A stretch of 64,000 nucleotides of DNA from Nocardioides sp. cx-173 (lineage in GTDB: Bacteria; Actinomycetota; Actinomycetes; Propionibacteriales; Nocardioidaceae). The notes below the pieces were generated by a model. That model searched no databases. It saw nothing but the letters and a program-made list of their open reading frames with translations, and was not told the origin of the DNA. This document shows, in pieces, positions 18,549 to 26,660 of the stretch (within the stretch, counting starts at the first letter, position 1; every line of letters starts with the position of its first letter). The position numbers and the translations under genes are program-made. Where the stretch lies: positions 2,437,001-2,501,000 of the forward strand of contig NZ_CP088262.1 of NCBI RefSeq assembly GCF_021117365.1. The letters run 5' to 3'.

Positions 18549-19715
18549 TCAGTACATCCCCGGGTCGACCTGGTGGCCGAACTCGTGGGCCCCGAACATC
18601 TGCAGCGCGCGCTCGGGGTCGTTGGCGGCGTGCACCCGGCCGGCGTGCGCGTCGCGCCAGGCCCGCTGCAGGTAGGTGCCCTGGGCCAGGGCTCGTCCGC
18701 CCGAGGCCTCGAAGAGCGCGTCGATCGCGTCGAGCGCCCGCTGACTGCCGATCACCTGGTCGCGGCGTACCTTCAGGCGCAGGCCGAGCGGGATCCTCTC
18801 CCCCCGCTCGACGTGGGCCATCTCCTCGCGGATGTTGTGGATGAGCAGCGCCCACGCGGCGTCGATCTCCGAGGAGGCGCGGGCGATGCGGACCATCGCG
18901 AACGGGTCCTTGGACGCCTTCTCCCCGAGGTACGCCGCCCGGCTGCGGGCCCGCTGCATCTCCACGTGCTCGGCGTAGGCCCCCCTCGCCATGCCGATGA
19001 TCGGGGTGGTGATCGTGCCGGTGAAGATCGAGTGGAACGGCAGCTTGTAGAGGTCCGCGGTGTTCTGCTCCTGACCGGGACCCCGGCACTGGCCGGTGTC
19101 GCTCATGCTGAGCGTGAACGCCTCGGGGACGACCTGGTCGTCGACGAGGATGTCGTTGGAGCCCGTGCCGCTGAGCCCGACCATGTGCCACACGTCGACG
19201 ATCGTGTACTTCTCGCGCGGCACCAGGAAGGTCTTGAAGTCGATGACGTCGCCCTGCTCGTTGTAGACCAGGCCGCCCAGCAGCACCCAGGAGCAGTGGT
19301 CGCAGCCCGACGAGAAGCTCCACTTGCCCGACAGGCGGTAGCCGCCGTCGGTGACGGTCGCCTTGCCTGTGGGCGCGTACGACGAGCTCAGCCGGGTGCT
19401 CGTGTCTTCGCCCCAGACGGCCTGCTGGGCCTCGTCGGCGAACAGCGCGACCTGCCAGGGGTGGACGCCGACGACGCTGGCGACCCAGCCGGTCGACCCG
19501 CAGGCGCTGGCGATGTCGCGCACCGCCGTGTAGAAGGTGACGGGGTCCGCCTCGAAGCCGTCGAAGCGCTGCGGCTGCAGCAGCCGGAAGAACCCGGTCT
19601 CCTCCAGCTCCTTGATCGACGCCTCCGGGACGACGCGGAGCCGCTCGGCCTCGTCGGCGCGCTCGCGGATGGCGGGGAGCAGGTCACGGACACCGTCGAG
19701 CACAGCCTGGGACAT
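18549..19715 (-). CDS. hsaA: 3-HSA 4-hydroxylase oxygenase component, HsaA
   Basis: This 388-residue flavin-dependent monooxygenase has the acyl-CoA-dehydrogenase fold. It resembles HsaA through CGSTGWVASVVGVHPWQVALF, GYRLSGKWSFSSGCDHCSWVLLGG and the C-terminal YLQRAWRDAHAGRVHAAND. It adds the C4 hydroxyl to 3-HSA using reduced flavin delivered by HsaB. The ATG is preceded by AGGAG at good spacing. It is the first gene of the hsaADCB unit, with a KstR-type operator 36 bp upstream (19751-19764). Confidence 0.93.
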   Translation of the reverse strand: MSQAVLDGVRDLLPAIRERADEAERLRVVPEASIKELEETGFFRLLQPQRFDGFEADPVTFYTAVRDIASACGSTGWVASVVGVHPWQVALFADEAQQAVWGEDTSTRLSSSYAPTGKATVTDGGYRLSGKWSFSSGCDHCSWVLLGGLVYNEQGDVIDFKTFLVPREKYTIVDVWHMVGLSGTGSNDILVDDQVVPEAFTLSMSDTGQCRGPGQEQNTADLYKLPFHSIFTGTITTPIIGMARGAYAEHVEMQRARSRAAYLGEKASKDPFAMVRIARASSEIDAAWALLIHNIREEMAHVERGERIPLGLRLKVRRDQVIGSQRALDAIDALFEASGGRALAQGTYLQRAWRDAHAGRVHAANDPERALQMFGAHEFGHQVDPGMY

Positions 19716-19750
19716 CGAGAGCTCCTGTCGTGGTGGGACAGGGTCAATAC

Positions 19751-19764
19751 TAGAACACGTTCTC
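19751..19764. promoter_or_regulatory. KstR-type operator upstream of hsaA
   Basis: The sequence TAGAACACGTTCTC matches the KstR palindrome at 13 of 14 positions. It is 36 bp upstream of hsaA and 67 bp upstream of the divergent GH16 reading frame. Confidence 0.85.
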
Positions 19765-19830
19765 GTTTTGGTCGATATCGCTGGCGGCCACCGCGTGGAC
19801 CTGACCGCGAGCGACGGCGATACTGCGGTG

Positions 19831-20529
19831 ATGTGGAGCCAGGACTTCGAGGGCCCGGCCGGAGCGCGGCCCGACCCGCGGGTGTGGGGCCACGAGCGCG
19901 GCGGCGGTGGCTGGGGGGACGCCCAGCAGCAGGTCTACACCGACGATCCCGGCAACGTCGCACTCGACGGCGCCGGACACCTGGCGATCACGGCTCGACG
20001 CGAGCCCGACGGGACCATCACCTCGGCCCGTCTCACCACGCACCGCCGCTTCGCCACGACCTACGGGCGCGTCGAGGCGCGGATCAAGGTCCCCGGAGGT
20101 CGCGGCAGCTGGCCGGCGTTCTGGATGCTCGGTGACGACCTGGACGACGTCGGGTGGCCGGCGTGCGGCGAGATCGACGTGATGGAGCACGTCGGCGCCC
20201 AGCCTCACCTGTGTCACGGGACCGCGCACGGCCCGGGCTACAGCGGTCTCGCCGGGGGTCTGGGTGGTGCGGTCGACGCGGGCACGGACCTGTCCCAGGA
20301 CTTCCACGAGTACGCCGTCACCTGGGACCGGCGGGGCATCACGTGGTCCCTCGACGAGCGGGAGTACCACCGGGTGACACCGGCCGACGTCGCTGCCTGG
20401 CCGTTCGATCACCCCTTCCACCTGGTGCTCAACCTCGCGGTCGGCGGCGACTGGCCAGGCAACGACACCGAGGACCCCACACTTCCGGCTGTGCTGCTGG
20501 TCGACCACGTGCGGGTCCACCCGCGCTAG
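19831..20529 (+). CDS. Glycoside hydrolase family 16 domain (probably the front part of a broken gene)
   Basis: This 232-residue GH16 beta-jelly-roll domain has the catalytic signature EIDVMEHVG, with nucleophile Glu114, Asp116 and acid/base Glu119. FPAFWMLG-type and TTYGRVEARIKVPGG segments are also typical of laminarinases and licheninases. Such enzymes normally act outside the cell, but no signal peptide is visible at the ATG (19831) or at other starts down to hsaA. The frame ends right after VDHVRVHPR, the natural end of a GH16 domain. An adjacent frame then continues as a linker (SPRNTAPPRIVGEP) into Ig-like repeats, which suggests a single-base indel near 20518-20526. The gene probably lost its 5' end as well. 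Confidence 0.75.
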   Translation: MWSQDFEGPAGARPDPRVWGHERGGGGWGDAQQQVYTDDPGNVALDGAGHLAITARREPDGTITSARLTTHRRFATTYGRVEARIKVPGGRGSWPAFWMLGDDLDDVGWPACGEIDVMEHVGAQPHLCHGTAHGPGYSGLAGGLGGAVDAGTDLSQDFHEYAVTWDRRGITWSLDEREYHRVTPADVAAWPFDHPFHLVLNLAVGGDWPGNDTEDPTLPAVLLVDHVRVHPR

Positions 20530-20608
20530 CCCGCGCAACACGGCCCCGCCCCGCATCGTCGGCGAGCCCGTTGCCGGCGGGACGGTCACCGTCGAGCCGG
20601 GGACCTGG

Positions 20609-21532
20609 GTGGGCACCGGGCCGCTGCGACGCCTCGCCTGGGTCGAGGCCTGCGACGCCGACGGCTGCCGGCGGCTCGGCCCGGTCGACCCGGCGGGAGC
20701 CGAGTACACCAGCCCCGACCTGGCCGGGCCGGCGACCTACGCCGTGGGGCGCGAGCAGGTGGGCAAGCGCCTGCGCGTCGTGGTGGCGGGCTACTCGTGG
20801 CGTGGGGTGAGCACGGCGTCGTCCGAGCTCACCCCGGCCGTGACAGGTCCCCCCATCGAGGCGGCTCCGACCTACCGCACCACGTCCCCGCCGTACGTCG
20901 AGATCGTCGGGAACACGCTCGTGGCGCCCCGCCGGTTCACGCACTGGTCCTCCATCGCGCAGCCGGAGCTCGCCTTCCAGTGGGAGCGGTGCGCCGGCGA
21001 GACCTGCGAGCCCGCCCCCGGCGCCGCCGGCCCGCTGCACCCGCTCGTCACCGACGATGTCGGCCATGAGCTGCGCGTGACTTTCACCGCGACCAACGCC
21101 TACGGCTCGGTCTCGGGGACGTCGGCCCGCATCGGCGTCTCCGCGGAGATGCTGCGACTGAAGTCCGGAGCCCTCGCCGTCGACCAGCCACGGCTCAGCG
21201 GTGTCGCGCAGGCCGGCCTCCCCCTGCAAGTCGAGCCCGGCGCCTGGATCGACGACGGCAGCGCGCACCGGTACTCCTGGCAGCGGTGCACCGACACCTG
21301 CAGCGACATCCCGGGCGCCGCCGCGGCGACGTACACGCCCACCTCCGCCGACGTCGGCGCCCGACTGCGGACCCTGGTCACCGCGACCGGCACCGTCCGC
21401 ACCTGGTCGGGACGCCCCGCCACCGTGAACGTCGCCACGGCGACGACCGAGCCGGTGCTGCCGGGGCGGGAGGACCCGGGACCACAGGAAGCCCGGACCA
21501 CAAGACCCCGGACCACAGCAGCCGGTGCCTGA
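20609..21532 (+). CDS. Ig-like repeat protein segment (probably the middle of the broken GH16 gene)
   Basis: The open frame extends upstream without a start to at least 20522, so the GTG at 20609 is only the first available start. It codes for three repeats of about 85 residues, each with paired cysteines and a closing DVG-type strand: WVEACDADGCRR with EQVGKRLRVVV, WERCAGETCEP with DDVGHELRVTF, and WQRCTDTCSDI with ADVGARLRTLV. Such repeats are common in actinobacterial secreted enzymes. The frame ends in nonsense after GREDPGPQ, while the next frame continues as PGPQDPGPQQPVPD, pointing to an extra base near 21487. Confidence 0.6.
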   Translation: MGTGPLRRLAWVEACDADGCRRLGPVDPAGAEYTSPDLAGPATYAVGREQVGKRLRVVVAGYSWRGVSTASSELTPAVTGPPIEAAPTYRTTSPPYVEIVGNTLVAPRRFTHWSSIAQPELAFQWERCAGETCEPAPGAAGPLHPLVTDDVGHELRVTFTATNAYGSVSGTSARIGVSAEMLRLKSGALAVDQPRLSGVAQAGLPLQVEPGAWIDDGSAHRYSWQRCTDTCSDIPGAAAATYTPTSADVGARLRTLVTATGTVRTWSGRPATVNVATATTEPVLPGREDPGPQEARTTRPRTTAAGA

Positions 21533-21845
21533 TCGCGTGTCGCCGCGGCTCACCGGCGTCACCCTCACCCCCGTGCGACTGGGGGCGCGTGGCGCAAGGC
21601 TGAGCCTGTTCAGCTCGGAGCGCGCCTCCCTGCTGCTGAAGGTCACGCGGGTGGGTAGACCCGGGCGCGTCGTCACCCGGGCCCGCCGCGCGGTCGTGGC
21701 CGGAGCCCAGCGGCTGCATCTGAGGCGGCGCATGGGCGGGGTCAGGCTTGCGCCAGGCCGCTACTTCCTCACGCTCGTGGCCACCGACGCCGCCGGCAAC
21801 CGATCGACCGCCACCGTGCTGCGGTTGCGCGTCCAGCGTCGCTGA
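21525..21845 (+). CDS. C-terminal segment of the broken GH16/Ig-like gene
   Basis: This frame (GTG at 21525, 106 residues) follows the proline-rich linker PGPQDPGPQQPVPD and holds a beta-sandwich-like domain ending LAPGRYFLTLVATDAAGNRS, typical of the last module of actinobacterial surface proteins. With the upstream GH16 and Ig-like segments it forms one open reading direction of about 2 kb broken by two apparent single-base shifts. As an independent protein it has no obvious role. Confidence 0.55.
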   Translation: MPDRVSPRLTGVTLTPVRLGARGARLSLFSSERASLLLKVTRVGRPGRVVTRARRAVVAGAQRLHLRRRMGGVRLAPGRYFLTLVATDAAGNRSTATVLRLRVQRR

Positions 21846-21897
21846 CGACCAACCGCTCGGATGCGAACTGACTCGCGGCAGTCCGCCGCGGCGAGGG

Positions 21898-22014
21898 CTA
21901 CTCCCCCGGCGGCGGGTCCGGGTGGGGTCCCGGCTGGTTCGTGTCTGGCTCCTCACCGTCCGGAGTCGGCGGCTCGGCGTCCTGATCGTGCTCGTGAGCG
22001 GGGTCCGTGGTCAT
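21898..22014 (-). CDS. Possible small acidic, proline-rich protein (38 residues)
   Basis: The ATG at 22014 opens MTTDPAHEHDQDAEPPTPDG and ends with DPPPGE before a TAG at 21898. It lies 28 bp downstream of the DUF222/HNH gene on the same strand. The composition (Pro, Asp, Glu, His) is disordered. No family is recognised, and it may not be expressed. Confidence 0.3.
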   Translation of the reverse strand: MTTDPAHEHDQDAEPPTPDGEEPDTNQPGPHPDPPPGE

Positions 22015-22041
22015 GAGGACCGGTACCCGGGCTCGCCCGAT

Positions 22042-23274
22042 CTACGTGCGCCGATGGAAGCGGACCCGGCCGTCGGCGAGCCGGTCGACGCGGTAGTGGT
22101 GGTCGTGCGCACGATGGTGGTGGAACGAGCAGAGCAGGTCTGCCTGCGCCAGGTCGGTCCGACCTCCTGCGGACCACGGCTCGCCGCCGTGATGGGCCTC
22201 GCACCAGGAGGAGGGGATGTCACAGCCCTCGGAGCGGCAGGTCGGTTGACGTACGGCGAGCGCCTTGCGCTGCGCGGGCGAGTAGAGGCGGCGCGCCCGG
22301 CCCAGGTCGAGCACCTGGCTCTCACCGCCGAGGACGACGGGGATGATGCTCGCGGTGCACGCGAGTCGGCGCGCCTCGGCGGCCGAGATGGGCTCGTCGC
22401 CGGCGAGCGCCACGCCCAGCCCGCCCATGAGCGTCTGCAGGTCGATCGTCACGAGCACCGTCGTCGCGTCGCCGCCGTGCATCGGGATCCGCGCAGGGTC
22501 GGCCGCCTCGAGGAAGGCGCCGAAGGCATGGCCGAGCTTCTGGTCGTGGGGTCGCCGGTCGTCCGGGGCGCTCTTGCGCTCGCGGCGCGGCGAGGTGAAG
22601 GCGTTGAGGTAGGTCAGCAGCCGGGCACAGATCCGGTCGGAGACCCGGATGTGGATGTCAGTCGTGCCGTCACCGTTCCTGCGGGTCCTCAGGAAGGTGC
22701 GCCGGGAGGCCTGCCTCTCCTCCTTCTCGAGCTGACGCTCCTCGATCCCCTCGCCGACCTCCGGCGCCACGACCTCCAGGACCCGGCGCCCGAGCACCCG
22801 CAGCACGTCGGGCGCGAACTGGGCGGCCTCCGCCACCAGGCGCTCCTCCGCCGCAGCGCGCACTGCCGCGTCGACCTCCTCGGGCAGCGCCTCGACGGCG
22901 CTGACCACCACCGAGGCCTGGGCAAGGTTGAGCGCCCCCTGGCGCAGCGCGTCGGCCGTCGTCGGGTGCTGCGTCAACGTCTTCGCCAGCGGCAGCCGAC
23001 GCCGGCACTCACCGCGGTCGCGTCGTCCGCGGTGTGCCAGCCACGCGGCCGCGTCGCGGGCGCCATCGCGCTCCGCGACGTCGTCGGCGTTGGCCAACAC
23101 GCGCATCCGCAGCTCCTCGACCCCGTCGATCACCGAGCTGAGCCCCAACAGGGCTGCGGCCTTGTCCTCCGTCGACAGGTACATCGGGTCGACATCGGCC
23201 GTCTCGGCCAACGCCCGATTGAGCGCGTCGACCGCCGCAAACACCGGATGCTGCGGGACTTCGGTCTGAGACAT
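22042..23274 (-). CDS. DUF222 / HNH endonuclease domain protein (13E12-type)
   Basis: This 410-residue protein has an N-terminal DUF222 helical region (AAALLGLSSVIDGVEELRMRVLA onward) and a C-terminal HNH nuclease module: CRSEGCDIPSSWCEAHH, then GGRTDLAQADLLCSFHHHRAH, giving the Cys/His zinc site and the H-N-H core. It belongs to the large actinobacterial family that includes the mycobacterial 13E12 repeat proteins, which have been linked to mobile or intron-like DNA but whose function is not established. The ATG at 23274 fits the family start. The 229 bp upstream is relatively AT-rich and non-coding. Confidence 0.88.
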   Translation of the reverse strand: MSQTEVPQHPVFAAVDALNRALAETADVDPMYLSTEDKAAALLGLSSVIDGVEELRMRVLANADDVAERDGARDAAAWLAHRGRRDRGECRRRLPLAKTLTQHPTTADALRQGALNLAQASVVVSAVEALPEEVDAAVRAAAEERLVAEAAQFAPDVLRVLGRRVLEVVAPEVGEGIEERQLEKEERQASRRTFLRTRRNGDGTTDIHIRVSDRICARLLTYLNAFTSPRRERKSAPDDRRPHDQKLGHAFGAFLEAADPARIPMHGGDATTVLVTIDLQTLMGGLGVALAGDEPISAAEARRLACTASIIPVVLGGESQVLDLGRARRLYSPAQRKALAVRQPTCRSEGCDIPSSWCEAHHGGEPWSAGGRTDLAQADLLCSFHHHRAHDHHYRVDRLADGRVRFHRRT

Positions 23275-23503
23275 GGAGGCACCTGGAGATCGACGGTCGC
23301 CCGGGGACCCACCCCACCGGGACTCAACAGAACGTCGATGCCAGCGCGTCGCGTGACGAGCTCCACCGAAGCGGAGGACTACTGCATCTGCACTTATTAG
23401 ATCATGTGTTCGAAGCAAAGTCAAGTGTCGACGTGCCGTTGTGAACATGCAGGTCAGCGCCACATCGGCGAAGATGAGTCTTCGGCCGCGCCGTCGCGCC
23501 TTC

Positions 23504-24380
23504 CTATGCGGGCTCGACGGGTAGCCAGAGCTCGCAGGTGGCGGTCCCGGCTTCGGCATCGAAGGCGAGGATGGCGACGATCTCGGGTCCGGGGCGCAGC
23601 CGCCACGGCTGCGACGGGAACCAGGTGCCCGAGGTCGCTGCCCAGACGTCCTGCAGGGCTTGCGGGTGCGGACCCTCGGTTCGGAAGACTGCCCACGTCC
23701 CCAGCCGGCACCTGGATGACGTCGAGACCCTCGGGTGCGGCGGCTGTGGTGGCCACACCGTGCAGGTAGGTGAGCTCGCTCCCCTCCGTCCGGTCAGGGT
23801 CGAGGTCGTCGCTGACGGCGAGCACCCCCGACGGCTCGGTGTCGTTCAGGCTCTTCAGCCGCTTGACCTCCTCGACCGCGATGCTGGCAACGTGCTCGGC
23901 GATGTGCGCATTGATGCCCTCGTGGATCAGTGGCACGCGCTTGGCGTAGCCGATGAGGCGGACGGCGGGCAGGCTGGTGATGCGGGTGTCCATCGGGACG
24001 CTCCCTTCAACGGTCAGGTGGAACCTGATCCGTGGTTGTGTGCGTAAGGGGCCCCCATCACGCCGTGCGTCGCTCGGACCGACCCCGTGCACAGCACGGA
24101 ACGCTCGCCCGAACGCCTCGGTCGAGCCGTAGCCGTACCGGACCGCGATCGTGAGCAGGTCATCATTCGTGGTGACCAGGTCCGAGGCGGCCAATGACAT
24201 CCGGCGCCGGCGTACGTACTCCGACAACGGCATCCCGGCCAGCGATGCGAACATCCGCCGCAAGTGGTGCTCTGTGGTGCCCGTGCGCGTGGCGGTGCCT
24301 GACGCATCCACCGGAGCGGACGGGTCGGTCACCAGGTGTGACTCCACGTCGTCGACGGCGAGGTTGAGAACGGCGATCAT
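23504..24380 (-). pseudogene. AraC-type regulator with GyrI-like effector domain, frameshifted near the C-terminus
   Basis: The first 230 or so residues read as an AraC/XylS DNA-binding domain (HHLRRMFASLAGMPLSEYVRRRR, then TIAVRYGYGSTEAFGRAFRAVHG, then a VGPSDAR-type end), followed by a GyrI-like effector-binding domain (RITSLPAVRLIGYAKRVPL). At the C4 run 23699-23702 (minus strand GGGGAC) the frame shifts. The correct continuation TWAVFRTEGPHPQALQDVW to FDAEAGTATCELWLPVE is in the next frame and ends at 23504. Deleting one base gives a normal 291-residue protein. It is a real mutation or a homopolymer error. The full-length protein would be a small-molecule-responsive activator; no target is evident. 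Confidence 0.8.
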
Positions 24381-24644
24381 CTGGGTCCCTCCTTTCGCCT
24401 CCAGCCTGCGGCCCCTGAGCGCTCAGGACCCGATCATTGCGGTCCGATGCCGTCAGCAACCCGTGAGGAACCGCACGACGAGGCGAGAGGAGCAGACACG
24501 CAGATAGGTCGCTTCGCGGGCCTCGCGGCCATGCCTGGTCCGGAGGGCCCGAGACCTGCGTCATCGCGCCGCGTTGGTGCGGAGTGAACTAGGTGTTGCT
24601 GGACAGGAGGTTAGTGAGGCGCCTTGCGGGGCTGGGGCCGGGGA

Positions 24645-24875
24645 TCACTGAAGGATGCGGTCTACGAACTCGCTGATGGCGGCGTCCACGGATAGTCCGA
24701 TATCGATCGGCGCGGTGAGGTGGTCGAGCATCAGTCCGTCGATGGCGTAGTGGAACAGGGCGATCTCGGCTTGTCCCCCTGGCAGGCCAGAGCCGTTGTT
24801 GAATGCGACGTCCTCCGGGAATGCTCGCTGTCGCCACGCCGACAGGGCCTCGCTCAGAACGGAAGCGGCTGGTGA
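24645..24875 (-). pseudogene. Remnant of a TetR-family regulator (C-terminal domain only)
   Basis: On the minus strand an open frame without a start reads SEALSAWRQRAFPED, then GGQAEIALFHYAIDGLMLD, then ISEFVDRILQ and stops at 24645. ALFHYAIDGLMLDHLT is typical of the ligand-binding half of TetR regulators. The N-terminal helix-turn-helix is absent: upstream the sequence becomes the neighbouring HTH gene, which overlaps this fragment in another frame. It looks like a recombination or deletion remnant. Confidence 0.55.
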
Positions 24876-25435
24876 TCTGGGGAAACGATGAGCAGACCCA
24901 CCACGCGTAGTGCATTGTCGACCGCGACCCGCCCCATCACCTCACCGGCTTCGCAGTTCAGCGTCGTGACGCCGACGACCGTTCCGAGTATCTGCTCGTC
25001 GTCCTCGATCCGGTCACCGCCCGGCAGCACGACGTGAATGTCGGTCTGTGTCTCCAGCGCTCCGACCTCTGCCAGTACGCGGGACCAGGTGTCCATGACG
25101 AGGACCTCCGGCAGCTCGCTGCGAACGTCGGGGTGGAGCAGCTCTTCGAGACTCGCGTAGTCGCCGGAGCTGATCAGCTGAAACACGCGCTCGGTCAGTG
25201 TGCGGACCTGCTCAACGGACATGTTCTCTCCTGTGATCGGTTGGCCGGTGGCCGGGTTGGTGGCGCGCCCGAAACGCTTGAAAGCCGCCTGACGCGTCAT
25301 GCCGAGGGTCTTGCCGATGTCGGCCCACGTGCGGCCCTCCGCACGGGCTTGATCGACCGCCCGGTTCAGGTTCTGTCGGGCGTGCTCAAGCTCGGCGCGA
25401 GCTGCGCTGATCGGATCCACCACGTCCGCAGTCAA
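24854..25435 (-). CDS. HTH domain protein with NTF2-like (DUF3887-type) C-terminal region
   Basis: This 193-residue protein has an N-terminal helix-turn-helix (AEGRTWADIGKTLGMTRQAAFKRFGRA, about 34-60), which resembles sigma-region-4-like HTH modules of actinobacteria. The C-terminal alpha+beta region (ERVFQLISSGDYASLEELLHPDV to the end) fits DUF3887/NTF2-like folds. It may bind DNA and sense a ligand, but no target or ligand is suggested by context. The ATG at 25435 is 82 bp from hsaF on the same strand. The 3' end overlaps the TetR remnant. Confidence 0.7.
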   Translation of the reverse strand: MTADVVDPISAARAELEHARQNLNRAVDQARAEGRTWADIGKTLGMTRQAAFKRFGRATNPATGQPITGENMSVEQVRTLTERVFQLISSGDYASLEELLHPDVRSELPEVLVMDTWSRVLAEVGALETQTDIHVVLPGGDRIEDDEQILGTVVGVTTLNCEAGEVMGRVAVDNALRVVGLLIVSPDHQPLPF

Positions 25436-25517
25436 CCGGAGGATGACAAGATCGTCAACCTTTGGATGACGCCAGCGAAGCCCGTGAGTTGCTTGTGGGC
25501 GGCGACCCGGGTTTGGG

Positions 25518-26600
25518 TCAGGAGTTGGCGGCCTGCTTGTCCTGCTCTGCCTTGAGCATCAGGGCGATGTCGATGAGCTGGTCCTCCTGGCCGCCGATGA
25601 GCTTGCGGCGGCCGGCCTCGAGCAGGATCTTGGCGCCGGAGACGCCGTAGCGCTCCGCGGCGTTGCCGGCATGCTTGAGGAAGGAGGAGTAGACGCCGGC
25701 GTAGCCCATCATCAGCGTCATCCGGTCGAGCTGGCACTCCTCGGGCATGGCCGGCTTGATGACGTCCTCCGACGCATCGACGATGGTGAGGAAGTCGATC
25801 CCGGTCCTCCATCCGAGCTTGTCGCAGACACCGACGAAGGCCTCGAGCGGGGTGTTGCCGGCGCCGGCACCGAAGCGGCGCACGGAGCCGTCGATCTGAG
25901 TGGCGCCGGCGCGGGCGGCGATGACGGTGTTGGCGACGCCGAGGCCGAGGTTCTCGTGGCCGTGAAAGCCGACGGTCGCCTCTCCCCCGACCTCGGCGAC
26001 GACGGCCGCGACCCGGTCGGCGGTCTGCTCCATCACGAGCGCGCCGGCGGAGTCGACGACGTAGACGCACTGGTTGCCGGAATCGACCATGATCCGGGCC
26101 TGCCTGGCCAGGACCTCGGGGGGCTGGGTGTGGCTCATCATCAGGAAGCCGACCGTCTCCAGGCCGAGCTCGCGAGCCAGGCCGAAGTGCTGGATCGAGG
26201 TGTCGGCCTCGGTGCAGTGGGTGGCGATGCGGCAGATCTGGCCGCCGTTGTCCTGGGCGGCGCGGATGTCGTCCTTGGTGCCGACGCCCGGCAGCATCAG
26301 GAACGCGATCCTGGCGCGCTTGGCCGTCTCGGCCGCGATCCTGATCAGCTCCTGCTCGGGCGTGCGGGAGAAGCCGTAGTTGAACGACGAGCCGCCGAGG
26401 CCGTCGCCGTGGGTCACCTCGATGACCGGCACGCCCGACTCGTCGAGCGCCTCGACGATGTCGTGCACCTCCTGCGCGGTGAACTGGTGCCGCTTGTGGT
26501 GCGAGCCGTCGCGCAGGCAGGTGTCGGTCAGGCGCAGGTCCAGCCCGCTGTCGGGGTCGGTCTGGGACCAGGTACGGGCGAGGGTGTCACGGTCGTTCAT
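25518..26600 (-). CDS. hsaF: 4-hydroxy-2-oxovalerate/oxohexanoate aldolase HsaF
   Basis: This 360-residue HMGL-type TIM-barrel aldolase has the metal and substrate site in [19 protein letters not shown] (Asp of TDTCLRDG as Mn2+ ligand) and the C-terminal metal histidines in GFHGHENLG. It splits the 4-hydroxy-2-oxoacid from steroid rings A/B to pyruvate and propanal (or acetaldehyde), working in a channelling complex with HsaG. The last gene of hsaE-hsaG-hsaF, with 48 bp of repeat-like DNA before it. Order and direction equal Rv3534c-Rv3536c. Confidence 0.94.
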   Translation of the reverse strand: MNDRDTLARTWSQTDPDSGLDLRLTDTCLRDGSHHKRHQFTAQEVHDIVEALDESGVPVIEVTHGDGLGGSSFNYGFSRTPEQELIRIAAETAKRARIAFLMLPGVGTKDDIRAAQDNGGQICRIATHCTEADTSIQHFGLARELGLETVGFLMMSHTQPPEVLARQARIMVDSGNQCVYVVDSAGALVMEQTADRVAAVVAEVGGEATVGFHGHENLGLGVANTVIAARAGATQIDGSVRRFGAGAGNTPLEAFVGVCDKLGWRTGIDFLTIVDASEDVIKPAMPEECQLDRMTLMMGYAGVYSSFLKHAGNAAERYGVSGAKILLEAGRRKLIGGQEDQLIDIALMLKAEQDKQAANS

Positions 26601-26621
26601 GTGGCTGCCTTTCCGGGACGT

Positions 26622-26660
26622 GGTTTCGAGGCTCGCTTCGCTCGCACCTCAACCACCGAG
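26622..26660. repeat. Intergenic repeat with GCTTCGCTCGC core between hsaG and hsaF
   Basis: The sequence runs GGTTTCGAGGCTCGC, TTCGCTCGCACC, TCAACCACCGAG. Its core is a self-complementary GCTCGCTTCGCTCGC-like stretch. The hsaG stop codon (26649-26651) lies inside it. It resembles the 3565-3622 sequence and a type of short repeat common in Nocardioides intergenic regions (from general knowledge, not measured here). Confidence 0.4.

Noticed and set aside
24645..24875. The TetR fragment as kstR or kstR2
   Set aside because: Only a ligand-domain remnant is present with no DNA-binding half, and the visible residues are too few and generic to link it to KstR.
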